From Alphaproteobacteria bacterium (GTDB lineage: Bacteria > Pseudomonadota > Alphaproteobacteria > Rhodospirillales > Rhodospirillaceae): a stretch of DNA of 64,000 bases. The position numbers and the translations under genes are program-made. Every line of letters begins with the position of its first letter. Position 1 is the first letter of the stretch. The stretch spans positions 44,824 through 108,823 of the forward strand of contig QJZR01000009.1 in assembly GCA_003246625.1 (NCBI GenBank), in the 5' to 3' direction. Shown here piece after piece: positions 48,201 to 55,413 of this stretch. The notes under the pieces were generated by a model that saw nothing but the letters and a program-made list of their open reading frames with translations, was not told where the DNA came from and did no database searches.

Positions 48201-49024
48201 GCAGCCAGGTCGGACACATCGTCTTCGACGGCTTCGAAGTCTATAGAATGAGTACTGGCGAAGACACCTTCATCGGCTCCGACAACGCCGATACCGTTAT
48301 CTTCGGCGGCGGCGACGACGACATCTCGGGCAACGGCGGCGACGACGTGCTCCTTGGCAACCAGTTGGCGGATAACGATCAGGTCGTGGTCTCCGGCGAC
48401 GGCGGCGACGATATTCTCAGTTTCGCCACGAACACCTTCGGCATCGAGATGACCGTCGGGGCCACGGATGGTTCGTTCACCCTGTCTCTCGACGTCGGGG
48501 GCGGCAAGCTGGCCCAGGGCACCTTCGACACCATCGAATCCTTCCGCCTCACCTCCGCCGCGGATACCTACACCAGCACCGGCGGCGATTACACCGTCTG
48601 CGGCGGCGACGGCGACGACACCCTGATCCTCAACTCCTCCGGCACCGACGTGGTGCTGTTCACCAGCGACAGCGAAAACACCACGGCAAGCATCTTCACT
48701 TCGATGGGAACCGACACGATCACCGGCTTCGCCAGCGGCACCGACAAGATCATGATCGACACCGACGTCTTCGGCAGCAATGTGACCGTCTACGACATCG
48801 GCGACGGCACAAGCTTCACCGATGCCCTAAGCGACGAGACCATCAGCTCCACCGATGCCGCGATCTTCCTCTATCACGACACGACGACGAACCAATACGT
48901 TCTGAGCTATGCGGAAAATGCCAACACCGCAGCCACCGCGTCGTATCAGTTCGCCAATCTTGGCTCGGTTGTCGTGGCAGCGGACATCGTGACGCAGGAC
49001 AACGAGCCCGTACCCGTCGCGTAA
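42263..49024 (+). CDS. Giant FecR-domain + RTX calcium-binding repeat protein, T1SS substrate
   Basis: A 2253-residue protein without a Sec signal. Residues about 100-220 form a FecR-type domain (IGTVKTLTGEV, LETGKSGSVGIVFLDGS, VTTPSATIGFRGTSG). A low-complexity Gln/Gly/Glu linker spans 303-342, and a PAAAG site (294-298) precedes it. From about residue 415 to 2170 there are dozens of RTX nonapeptides (GGxGxDxU, such as IDGGAGNDSIMGG). They are interspersed with recurring beta segments opening IETLIGSDGDDT or FETLCLDAGKDTFQGG. The C-terminus (TDTITGFASGTDKIMID, then an acidic tail ending EPVPVA) is typical of RTX secretion signals. It is likely a calcium-folded adhesin or surface-layer protein exported by the downstream ABC-HlyD pair. 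About nine cysteines are present, more than usual for RTX proteins. Confidence 0.92.
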   Translation: MTISAAVLDAPASAPATATTEGHLPSGWNMERLAHAEFERVGQDLAITDAKGDTLLVKGHFATDAHADLQLDGGMAFRASWVDRLVMGDGRLAQAAPAAAPSIGTVKTLTGEVMVSRLDGSKVALKIGDEVHQGDVLETGKSGSVGIVFLDGSNFSLGGSGKMILDEMVYDPAAQSGSANIGVMSGTFAFISGQIAKTSPDAMKVTTPSATIGFRGTSGSGEVGSDGQTAIVLIRDPDGTIGEIVLVTPAGVFSLSTVLQAATVSSNPLVPVVVQTMTPAQFSQQYGSVASHLPAAAGNPGFVQGATQGAGQSQGEGQGQEGQQGEGQGQGEGQGDGQPQGPSLAPVTPVAPPGPVIVVPPVDTILKAIADAVGPTDGGTIVITTDDDTRIIVTENTISVSSDGYNAIACLNPGSYAGTEGNDSIIFSPSVGSGSGDVTLMGLGGDDKLLGNVTNTLFLSNATIDGGAGNDSIMGGLGSDSIDGGTGNDVIYGDGYTIEQGITATVGSGNDTIHGGEGDDTIDGGAGDDVIYGDTYLVTEENGEFVTTAVGSGNDVLFGGAGDDIIDGGAGNDVLRGGTGDNQLIGGEGNDTVIYTDLTTGQHITATGDTVTVQDTYGSTVGTDTLDSIETLIGSDGDDTIVNGMGGMEINGGAGDDLYQMTASSASGVDTFNGGAGTADCISFNGDGFVNDFMVDINLAAHTAIWGADWEPGTTLSTLIIGSGVEAFEGSDNDDTLIGSDGADTLMGDGGNDIIEGGAGDDLIYGGSADLYDYSADQYRDDNQISGGDGDDTIHAGSGNSFINGDAGDDLIYAGERTAQGGGDFNNISNQIDGGDGDDTLSFANLKTGGSIQVNGNNAKVYVGVDQKVEEDEFSGIETLIGSSGDDTFINNGSNGLDGIVVQGGAGSDTYTLTLDAFDNTFLGGEGNDIVNVNRLAYSRLDGNDVVDGGVGGSDTLNLSQGDASVSYSAVASGDGIVITSVTDAGGSLTNGAGSLTVTGFETLCLDAGKDTFQGGSGDETVLGMGGDDTFLGSLGDDHFDGGANGDNGDTADYSVSALTGKHLTVSIDDTITVAVKESCGDTAATQTLTNVEILRASAGDDTIYGGAVGGLSIDGGVGDDTIDFTEADKGAWSIRTYVDGDGIGIDLNTGSGTLTNAYLNFETLIGSKGGDTFENLSGSDIVVHGGAGGDTYYNGDGDDTFYGEAGNDTVQIETDTFAGLTGDDTIDGGADFDTLDLDQDDSSVAYSAIYSNGSIEITSTYDGDASGGTLTATNFEEFHFDDGNDTFQGGDDDESVFMCLGDDTILGSLGDDIIDGGEDTDSYTDKDVLDYSGLAEGRSISFSYNDQTEEDIVAISDDGGSQVISGIETLIGTDGNDTFEMSSAPFDLVDGGDGNDTFVYSSYFLSTAAINGGTGTNTLDFSQAEGTAASPIVVTFNDQEHDGANTVHGYSDPYFEFTDLTVFKSSIGYFTLTGASGNESLVVSDGTTVFDFAGAGGFDTLDFSALDGAKHIEASSNTAINILSGSSTLCSDSSASGIDKIILTANGDTLDFSDVTTGFTAYGGEGDDNITGGTGNDTLYGGDGVDYLSGGLGNDTVDGGDGDDVIVIGSFANGEHDKLLGGDGDNTLEISNETITVSNIDVANHTLTVTNGTNTASYDIDGFSTYYLSLGADTFQGGDGDEEIMGEEGNDRIFGGAGADIIDAGGDADYVDGGAGNDEIHGSWGNDTLLGGAGNDYLEGGSGTNTIYGGDGNDTLATTMTGDDTIYGGDASTDTGQDTLLVADITGYTIIDLTSAGSGGLEFFSNGSSMGTDTFYGIETFQLGSGNDTFLGSSGADTVIFGGGSDSIVGNGGDDYFYATGLDVDETYTIYGGNQGSDTGTDTLDFSKMSEEGMGPGVDANLTMGSFFFEMGEKDINGTFQGIEVFKLTASDDSFLVNSGNCTVSGGDGEDLLRLGELSVGGHSVVNAGTGTLDIYDASSQVGHIVFDGFEVYRMSTGEDTFIGSDNADTVIFGGGDDDISGNGGDDVLLGNQLADNDQVVVSGDGGDDILSFATNTFGIEMTVGATDGSFTLSLDVGGGKLAQGTFDTIESFRLTSAADTYTSTGGDYTVCGGDGDDTLILNSSGTDVVLFTSDSENTTASIFTSMGTDTITGFASGTDKIMIDTDVFGSNVTVYDIGDGTSFTDALSDETISSTDAAIFLYHDTTTNQYVLSYAENANTAATASYQFANLGSVVVAADIVTQDNEPVPVA
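43169..43288 (+). repeat. Gln-Gly-Glu low-complexity linker repeat in the RTX gene
   Basis: Imperfect hexamer repeats (variants of GGCCAAGGCGAA) encode QGEGQGQEGQQGEGQGQGEG-type sequence at residues 303-342, separating the FecR region from the RTX stalk. A flexible hinge is inferred; the tract could vary in length by slippage. Confidence 0.8.
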
Positions 49025-49071
49025 CTCGTCCAGAAACCGGTCGGTGGTCGCGTAGCAGGAAGGAAACGGAG

Positions 49072-50823
49072 ATGTTGAGGGGGGATCTCGTCCGCCTGCC
49101 CGCGTGGTTGCAGCAGATGGTGCGCGAGGCGAAGCCGCTGTTGCGGGATTCGCTGGCGATGTCGCTGGTCACCAACGTGCTGGCCATCGCCTCGCCGATT
49201 TTCGTGCTGCAGGTTTACGACCGCGTCGTCTTCCACAACGGCCTGGCCACCCTTCTCGGCCTGTCGATCGGCATGATCGTGGTGCTGGCGGCGGATTACT
49301 TCTTCCGCATCGTCCGGTCGCGCATCCTGCAACGCATCGCGCTGGAGGTGGACGTGGCGCTCAACCGCCGCGTCACCGACGTCTTCATGCGCCTACCCCT
49401 CTCCGAACTGGAAAAACGCCCCACCGCCACCTGGCAGCGCCTGTTTCAGGATGTCGAGGTGGTGCGCAACATGCTGTCGGGCGGCGCGGCGGTGGTGCTG
49501 TCCGACCTGCCCTTCCTGCTATTGTTCCTGGCGCTGATCACGGTGATTTCCAAGGCGGTGCTGTGGGTGGTGCTGCTGTTCGTCGCGGCGTTCGGCGCCC
49601 TGGCCATCGTCTCCGGCCGGATGATCCACGCCAGCCAGGCCGAGGAACGCGACACCGCGCAGGCCCGCGACCGCCTGCTGGCCGAGGCGGTGCAAGGCCG
49701 CGCCACGATCAAGGCCCTGGGGCTGGAGCCGCACGTCCGCCCGATCATCGAAAAGACCCAGTCCAGCCACATCGACCAAAGCATCGCGCGCGGCCTGCTG
49801 AACGACCGCCTGTCGGCGGTGGCGCATCTTCTGACCATGGCCTCCACCGTGACGGTGATCGGCTTCGGCGCGCTGTCCATCCTGTCGCAGGACCTGACCA
49901 TGGGCGGGCTGATCGCGGGCAACATGCTGGCCTCGCGCCTGTTGCAGCCCCTGAACCAGTTGGTCGGCACCTGGCGCGCCCTGGGGGCGTTCCGCGCCGC
50001 GGTCGTCCGCCTGGACGCCCTGTTCGCCCTGACGCAGGACCGGCAGACCACCGCGCTGTCCCTGGACGCGCCGGAAGGCCGCATCGACCTCGACAACGTC
50101 TCCTTCGCCTATGGCGAGGGCGCGCCGGTGATCCGCAAGCTCACCCTGCCCACCATCCGCCCCGGCGGCATCACCGCGATCATCGGCCCCAACGGCAGCG
50201 GCAAGACCACCCTTCTCAAGATCCTGATGGGGCTCTATCCGCCGGGCGAGGGCCGCGTGCTGTTCGACGGCGGCGACCTGGCGCAATACGGCCGCGACGA
50301 CATTTCCCGCTGGTTCGGCTATGCGCCGCAGGAAACCTTCCTGCTGTCCGGCTCGATCCGCGACAACATCCTGGCCGCCGCGCCCGAGGCCGACGACGAC
50401 GCCCTGCGCGAGGCCGCGCGGCTGGCCGGGCTCGACGAATTCGTCCGTCTGCTGCCCTCGGGCTACGACACCGACGTCGGCGAGGCCGGCCGCCGGATGT
50501 CGGGCGGCGTGCGCCAGCGCATCGGACTTTCCCGCGCCTTCCTGCGCCGCCCGGTGGTGCTGTTGCTGGACGAACCGACCAGCAGCCTGGACCGCGCCGC
50601 CGAGGACCGCCTGCGGCAAAGCCTGACCGCCTATGCGGCGGAGGGCCGCACCGTGGTGGTGGTCAGCCACAGTCCGGCGCTGCTGTCCTCCGCGCGCGAG
50701 GTGCTGGCCCTGCCGCTGTCGGGCCCGGCACGCTTCGGACCGGCGGCAAAGGTGCTGCAATCCCTGATGCCGCGCAAAGACGCCGCAGCCGCGCCCGCGA
50801 AACGGGGGACCGCCGATGTCTGA
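49072..50823 (+). CDS. Type I secretion ABC exporter (PrtD-type), permease-ATPase fusion
   Basis: Inner-membrane exporter of 583 residues. Membrane segments begin almost at once (LLRDSLAMSLVTNVLAIASPIFVLQVYDRVV), without the N-terminal C39 peptidase or peptidase-like domain, as in PrtD-type exporters of RTX substrates. The ATPase (about 345-560) has Walker A GPNGSGKTT, Q-loop YAPQETFLLSGSIRDN, signature MSGGVRQRIGLSRAFL and Walker B VVLLLDEPTSSLD, then the His switch VVSHSP. It lies 47 bases after the RTX gene with a good GGAAGG ribosome-binding site, and overlaps hlyD by eight bases. Confidence 0.95.
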   Translation: MLRGDLVRLPAWLQQMVREAKPLLRDSLAMSLVTNVLAIASPIFVLQVYDRVVFHNGLATLLGLSIGMIVVLAADYFFRIVRSRILQRIALEVDVALNRRVTDVFMRLPLSELEKRPTATWQRLFQDVEVVRNMLSGGAAVVLSDLPFLLLFLALITVISKAVLWVVLLFVAAFGALAIVSGRMIHASQAEERDTAQARDRLLAEAVQGRATIKALGLEPHVRPIIEKTQSSHIDQSIARGLLNDRLSAVAHLLTMASTVTVIGFGALSILSQDLTMGGLIAGNMLASRLLQPLNQLVGTWRALGAFRAAVVRLDALFALTQDRQTTALSLDAPEGRIDLDNVSFAYGEGAPVIRKLTLPTIRPGGITAIIGPNGSGKTTLLKILMGLYPPGEGRVLFDGGDLAQYGRDDISRWFGYAPQETFLLSGSIRDNILAAAPEADDDALREAARLAGLDEFVRLLPSGYDTDVGEAGRRMSGGVRQRIGLSRAFLRRPVVLLLDEPTSSLDRAAEDRLRQSLTAYAAEGRTVVVVSHSPALLSSAREVLALPLSGPARFGPAAKVLQSLMPRKDAAAAPAKRGTADV

Positions 50824-52120
50824 GCATGCGCCCTCCCCCTTCGACGAGTTGCTGACCCGCCACCGGATGCTGCCCGGACGGCGCGTCGCCTGGATTCTGT
50901 GCGGCTTGGTCGGCCTGTTCCTGGTCTGGTCGGCCTTCGCTCAGTTGGACGAGGTGGCGGTGGCCGAGGGAGAGGTGATTCCCCAGGGCCAGGTCAAGGT
51001 CATCCAGCACCTGGAAGGCGGCATCGTCATCGCCCTGATGGTCAAGCCGGGCAGCGTGGTGAAGACCGGCGACCCCTTGCTGCAGCTCGACCTCGCCTCC
51101 ACCGCGATCAACCGCAGCGAATTGCAGGTGCGCATCGACGCCGCGCGCCTGACCCTCGCGCGCCTGGTCGCCGAGGCGGAGGGAAGCGAACTTCGTTTCC
51201 CCGCCGAACAGGAAAAGCGCTATCCCGATCTGGCCCGTGCCGAGCGCGACGCCCACCGCGCCCGCATGGCGGAACTGCGCTCCAGCCTGTCGATCCTGGA
51301 ACAGCAGCACGCCCAGAAGGCCGAGGAAGTCCGCGAACTCGAGGCCAAGGAACGCTCGCTGCAAGCCAACCTCAAGCTGGCGCTGGAAAAGCTGGCGATG
51401 TCGAAATCGCTGCTGAAGGACGGGCTGACCCCGAAGATGGAACACCTGCAAATGGAATCCGAAGTGGAATCCCTGCGCGGCCAGATGTCGGTGCTCAGCC
51501 ATACCCTGCCGCGTTCCCGCGCCGCCTTGCAGGAAACCGCCAACCGCGTCGAGGAAACCCGCCTCTCCTTCCGCCGGGAAGCCAGCGAACAGCTGTCCGC
51601 GGCCGAGCAGAATCTCGCCCGCAACCTGGAATTCCTCAACAAGGCCGACGACCAGCAAATGCGCACCGAGATCCGTTCGCCGATCGACGGCATCGTCAAG
51701 AACATGCGCTACGTCACCATCGGCGGCGTGGTGCAGGCGGGCGCGCCGATCATGGAAATCGTCCCCACCGACGAAAGGCTGCAAATCGACGTCCGGCTGA
51801 AGCCGAAGGACCGCGGCTACGTGCGGGAAGGACAAAAGGCGCTGGTGAAGATCTCCACCTACGACTACGCCCGCTACGGCGGCCTCGACGGCGTGGTCAC
51901 CGTGGTCGCGCCGGACGCCAGCACCGACAAGACGGGGCAGCCCTATTTCCAGGTGATCGTCGAAACCGAACAGACTTGGCTGGGCAAGGCCAAGGGCGAA
52001 TTCCCGATCTCGCCGGGGATGCAGGCCACCGCCGACATCCACACCGGCACGCGTTCGGTGCTGGACTACCTGATCCGCCCCGTGCTGAAACTCAAGCACG
52101 AGGCCTTCCGCGAACGTTGA
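50816..52120 (+). CDS. Type I secretion membrane-fusion protein (HlyD family)
   Basis: Periplasmic adaptor of 434 residues. It has a short cytoplasmic N-terminus, one membrane segment (about residues 24-42, VAWILCGLVGLFLVWSAFA), a lipoyl half-motif (QHLEGGIVIALMVKPGSVVKTGDPLLQLD), a long coiled coil (about 110-280), and a second half with RSPIDGIVKNMRYVTIGGVVQAGAPIMEIVP. The C-terminus has GMQATADIHTGTRSVLDYLIRPV, the HlyD secretion-family signature. Translational overlap with the ABC gene shows they form one unit. Confidence 0.95.
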   Translation: MSEHAPSPFDELLTRHRMLPGRRVAWILCGLVGLFLVWSAFAQLDEVAVAEGEVIPQGQVKVIQHLEGGIVIALMVKPGSVVKTGDPLLQLDLASTAINRSELQVRIDAARLTLARLVAEAEGSELRFPAEQEKRYPDLARAERDAHRARMAELRSSLSILEQQHAQKAEEVRELEAKERSLQANLKLALEKLAMSKSLLKDGLTPKMEHLQMESEVESLRGQMSVLSHTLPRSRAALQETANRVEETRLSFRREASEQLSAAEQNLARNLEFLNKADDQQMRTEIRSPIDGIVKNMRYVTIGGVVQAGAPIMEIVPTDERLQIDVRLKPKDRGYVREGQKALVKISTYDYARYGGLDGVVTVVAPDASTDKTGQPYFQVIVETEQTWLGKAKGEFPISPGMQATADIHTGTRSVLDYLIRPVLKLKHEAFRER

Positions 52121-52209
52121 CTGCTTTAAGTTGATGATTTACTTGAACGAATGATTTAAAGTATCGCCACGGCGACAGGTGCGCCGTGATTGGGGTGGAG
52201 ACCAGCCGT

Positions 52210-53013
52210 ATGTCGTTTACTACGATCCTCGGGATTATTCTGGGCGTCGGGCTGTTTGTCGGATCGGTCGTCATCAGCACCTCGAACTACATGATATTTC
52301 TGAATTTCCCCAGTTTTATCATGGTGATCGGCGGTACTCTGGCTTCCACCTTCATCGCCTTCGAATCCCGTTACGTGATCAACGCGCTCAAGGTCACGGC
52401 GTCGATCATGTTCGTGCAACGGATCGGCCGCAACATGCTGACCAGCGAGGTCGGCCGCGTCATCCGCTGGGGCTACATCATCCAGAAAAGCGGCCTGCCC
52501 GGCCTGGAAAGCGACGCCAAGAACCTGGCGCGGCAGGATCGTTTCCTCGCCTTCGCCATCGATCTGGTGATTTCCGGCTACACCGGCGCGGAAATCCGCG
52601 AGATCCTGCAAAACACCGTGGAGACCAGCTTCCAGCGTTCGGTGGTCAACGCCGACATCCTGCGCAGCATGGGCGGCACCGCCCCGGCCTTCGGCATGAT
52701 CGGCACCCTGGTCGGCCTGATCATCATGCTGGACAGCATGGCGACCGATCCCTCGGGCCTGGGCCCCGGCATGTCGGTGGCCCTGATCACCACCCTCTAC
52801 GGCATTCTCGCCGCCCGTCTGTTCTTCCTGCCCGCGGCCAGCAAGATTCAGCAGCGCGAGGAAATCGTGCAGTTCCGTAACTTCCTGGTTTCCGAGGGCA
52901 TGGCCCTCCTCGCCGAGCGGAAAAGCCCGCGCTACATCCAGGACAAGATGAACTCGTTCCTGGACCCGGCGATCCACTTCAACATCGACCGCCACATGAA
53001 GTCCCGGTCATGA
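52210..53013 (+). CDS. MotA/PomA-like proton-channel protein
   Basis: Stator-type membrane protein of 267 residues with four predicted membrane segments (about 5-22, 30-50, 155-178, 190-213). The MotA/TolQ/ExbB channel motif is GGTAPAFGMIGTLVGLIIML, and the preceding cytoplasmic loop holds charged residues as in stators. The ATG at 52210 has GGAG ten bases upstream; a GTG at 52186 is in frame. It overlaps motB by four bases. It lies 89 bases after hlyD on the same strand. It is most likely a flagellar stator subunit, but its position behind a T1SS makes a dedicated role possible. Confidence 0.85.
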   Translation: MSFTTILGIILGVGLFVGSVVISTSNYMIFLNFPSFIMVIGGTLASTFIAFESRYVINALKVTASIMFVQRIGRNMLTSEVGRVIRWGYIIQKSGLPGLESDAKNLARQDRFLAFAIDLVISGYTGAEIREILQNTVETSFQRSVVNADILRSMGGTAPAFGMIGTLVGLIIMLDSMATDPSGLGPGMSVALITTLYGILAARLFFLPAASKIQQREEIVQFRNFLVSEGMALLAERKSPRYIQDKMNSFLDPAIHFNIDRHMKSRS

Positions 53014-53675
53014 TGCCGCGAAAGCCCAAGAAGCCGACCGTCATCGATGAAGAGTGGATGGCCACCTTCTCGGACATGACGACGCTGCTGCTGGCTTTCT
53101 TCATCCTGCTCGCCTCGATCTCCAAGGTGGACATGGCGCTTTACGAGCAGGTGCAGGCGGGCATGGCGAAGGGCGTGGGCAAACGCGACATCGAAACCCC
53201 GATCGAGAACCTGAAGCAGGAAGTGAAGGAAATCCTGGTTCAGATGAACGTCGACGAGACCTCCAGCATCGGCTCCGACACCACCGGCGTGGTCATCGAG
53301 TTCGCCTCGTCCTCGTTCTTCGACCCCGGTTCCGCCACCCTGCGGGACGAGGCCCTGCCGATCCTGCGGCGCGTCGCCGATACCATGAACGCCGACCTCT
53401 ACAAGAACTTCCAGCTCGAGGTGCAGGGGCATACCGACGACACCCCGATCCATACCCCGCAGTTTCCCTCGAACTGGGAGCTGTCCTCGGCGCGCGCCAC
53501 CGGCGTGGTGCGGTATTTCATCGAATTGCAGGTGGCGCCCGCGCGGCTGCGCGCGGTTGGCATGGCGGACGTTTCGCCGAAGGTGCCCAACCTGGACCCC
53601 TTCGGCAATCCCTTGCCCGCCAACCGGGAAATCAACCGGCGCATCGTCATCCGGGTCAATCCCAGCCGCATGTGA
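53010..53675 (+). CDS. MotB-like stator protein with OmpA peptidoglycan-binding domain
   Basis: Partner of the preceding MotA-like protein, 221 residues. The single membrane segment WMATFSDMTTLLLAFFILLAS (residues 16-36) carries the proton-binding Asp22, equivalent to Asp32 of E. coli MotB. The C-terminal OmpA/MotB domain (about 90-220) has VQGHTDDTPI, SNWELSSARA and NREINRRIVIRV, which anchor to peptidoglycan. It is shorter than E. coli MotB, with a reduced plug/linker region. It abuts the convergent metallo-beta-lactamase gene by one base. Confidence 0.88.
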   Translation: MMPRKPKKPTVIDEEWMATFSDMTTLLLAFFILLASISKVDMALYEQVQAGMAKGVGKRDIETPIENLKQEVKEILVQMNVDETSSIGSDTTGVVIEFASSSFFDPGSATLRDEALPILRRVADTMNADLYKNFQLEVQGHTDDTPIHTPQFPSNWELSSARATGVVRYFIELQVAPARLRAVGMADVSPKVPNLDPFGNPLPANREINRRIVIRVNPSRM

Positions 53676-54497
53676 TCAGACCTCGATCGGCTGGTCCTCG
53701 CGGGCGACGAAGCAACCGGGCCAAACGCCTTGCGCTTCCTGGCCCAGGGCATCCATGAAATCGTCGTCGTGGTCGGGATCGTGGTGGAAAATCGCCATCC
53801 GCTTGACGTTGGCGGCGGTGCACAGGCGCACCCCTTCCTGCCAGGTCGAATGCCCCCAGCCGACCTTGGCGGGAAATTCCGCGTCGGTGTAGGTGCTGTC
53901 GTAGATCACCAGATCGGCGCCCTCGATCAAGGCCAGGATGTTGGCGTCCGGCTTGCCGGGTACGTGTTCGGTGTCGCTGACGTAACAGACCGCCTTGCCC
54001 GCGTACTCGACGCGATAGGCGGTGGCGCCGTTGGGATGGTTGAGCGCGCAGGTGCGCACCAGAATGTCCGGCGCCAGATGGAAGCTCTCGCCCGAGGTAA
54101 AGTCCTCGAATTCCAATTTCGCGCGCATCGCGCCCAACGGCACCGGGAACATCGGCGTATGCATCTGAGTGGCCAGGATTTCCTGGATGCCGCCGCTTTC
54201 CTTCAGGTGCCCGGCGAGGATACGGAAGGAACAGTCGGGAACGAAGGCCGGAGCGAAGAACGGAAAACCGTTGATGTGGTCCCAATGGGTGTGGGTCAGC
54301 AGGATCGTCGATTCCTTGACCCCCAGCTTGTTCAAAAACTGACCGAGCCCACGAATTCCGGTTCCTGCATCAAGAATCAGATGACGGTCGCCCATGGTGA
54401 AGGAAAGACAACTGGTGTTGCCGCCATAGCGGACGTGATGCGGAGAAGGACAAGCGATGCTTCCCCTCACCCCCCAGAACCTCACGACAAAACCCAT
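53676..54497 (-). CDS. Metallo-beta-lactamase fold hydrolase
   Basis: A 273-residue protein of the metallo-beta-lactamase superfamily. It starts FVVRFWGVRGSIACPSP, a hallmark of the cluster that includes cAMP/cGMP phosphodiesterase-like and RNase Z-like proteins. The metal site is visible: LLTHTHWDHINGFPFF (HxHxDH), a later His (CALNHPNGATAYRVEY), Asp in CYVSDTEH, and FHHDPDHDD near the C-terminus. ATG at 54497 with GGGGAG upstream. Its substrate is not known; a cyclic-nucleotide or similar phosphodiester is one possibility, interesting given the cyclase 12 kb away. Confidence 0.82.
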   Translation of the reverse strand: MGFVVRFWGVRGSIACPSPHHVRYGGNTSCLSFTMGDRHLILDAGTGIRGLGQFLNKLGVKESTILLTHTHWDHINGFPFFAPAFVPDCSFRILAGHLKESGGIQEILATQMHTPMFPVPLGAMRAKLEFEDFTSGESFHLAPDILVRTCALNHPNGATAYRVEYAGKAVCYVSDTEHVPGKPDANILALIEGADLVIYDSTYTDAEFPAKVGWGHSTWQEGVRLCTAANVKRMAIFHHDPDHDDDFMDALGQEAQGVWPGCFVAREDQPIEV

Positions 54498-54660
54498 CCA
54501 CACTCCCCCCCGTTTATTGGCTTGGTGCTGGGGACATGGCGTGTAGCCACGCCCCATATTTGCCCTGAATAGGAGGAGTATTGCCGCCTTTTTCGGTTCA
54601 AGAAAGGAAAATCCTCGCAACCTGGGATTTGCAGAACGGGGCCATGCCCCCCCACGCGGA

Positions 54661-55413
54661 TCAGCCGTCGGCGCGATCGACCGCCGCGCCGACTCCCGCC
54701 GAGAAGCGCCGCGCCGCGTCGCCCAGGTTGACCGCGATTTCCACCAGCCCGTCGGCGTTTTCGTACCAGAAGGCCTCGCCCGGCGCGCAATCGCCGAAAC
54801 GCCGCGCGAACCTTAGCTCGTGGCCGCCGACGCAAAAACGCGCGTCGCGCGGCACCTCCTCGGCGGGAATGCCGGTGACCAGGTTGCCGTAGGGGTCGAC
54901 CAGGATAACGCGTGCCGCCGGATCGGCGACGCCATGGGGATCCACCCCCGGCAACCACACGGCGGGAGACGGCGGTTCGCCATGCCGCGCCAAATGCGCC
55001 GCCAGGGGGGCGAACAGGTCGCGGCCGTGAAAGGTCGCCGACAGACGTTCAGGCAGCCAATCCACCCGCCAGACGGCAACCGCGCCCGCCCGCGCCGCGA
55101 CCACCGACAGCAGGCCGTTGTCGGGGCCGCAGAACCACAGGCCGTCGGCCCGCACCGCCAGCACGCCGCGAGGCCCGCCGACGCCGGGGTCGACCACCGC
55201 CTCGACCACGCTGCCGGGCGGCAGACGGCGGCTATAGGCATGCAGCAGATGCGCCGCCGCCTCGACGTCGAAAGGCGGCGCGGCGGAGAACAGGGCGATC
55301 CCCGGCACCCCCGGGGCCTGCGCCGCCCACGCCGCCAGCACCTGGCCGACATAGGGACCGTCGCCGCCGAAATCGGAAAACAGGGCCAGCAGCGGCGCCG
55401 CCGTTTCAGACAC
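54661..55413 (-). CDS. SAM hydroxide adenosyltransferase (DUF62 family)
   Basis: A 250-residue member of the DUF62 family, whose studied members split S-adenosylmethionine with water to adenosine and L-methionine and which includes the fluorinase and chlorinase. Motifs: LFSDFGGDGPYVGQV (residues 10-24), VDPGVGGPRG (conserved Asp and Arg), CGPDNGLLSVV and TFHGRDLFAP (conserved His). The GTG at 55413 overlaps the preceding reductase gene by eight bases. The halogenase-specific insertion cannot be judged here. The physiological role of the family is poorly known. Confidence 0.85.
   Translation of the reverse strand: MSETAAPLLALFSDFGGDGPYVGQVLAAWAAQAPGVPGIALFSAAPPFDVEAAAHLLHAYSRRLPPGSVVEAVVDPGVGGPRGVLAVRADGLWFCGPDNGLLSVVAARAGAVAVWRVDWLPERLSATFHGRDLFAPLAAHLARHGEPPSPAVWLPGVDPHGVADPAARVILVDPYGNLVTGIPAEEVPRDARFCVGGHELRFARRFGDCAPGEAFWYENADGLVEIAVNLGDAARRFSAGVGAAVDRADG

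Noticed and set aside
46466..48217. A 583-codon open frame antisense to the RTX gene
   Set aside because: The GGCGGCGACGAC repeats lack stops in several frames; the translation mirrors the repeat and has no independent features.
43650..48640. Regularly spaced repeats as a possible CRISPR array
   Set aside because: Repeats are in-frame coding RTX motifs of variable spacing, with no conserved direct repeat plus unique spacer structure and no cas genes.
54581..54892. A 103-codon plus-strand frame behind an AGGAGG sequence
   Set aside because: It soon runs antisense through the DUF62 gene, its composition is low-complexity, and no family is recognisable.
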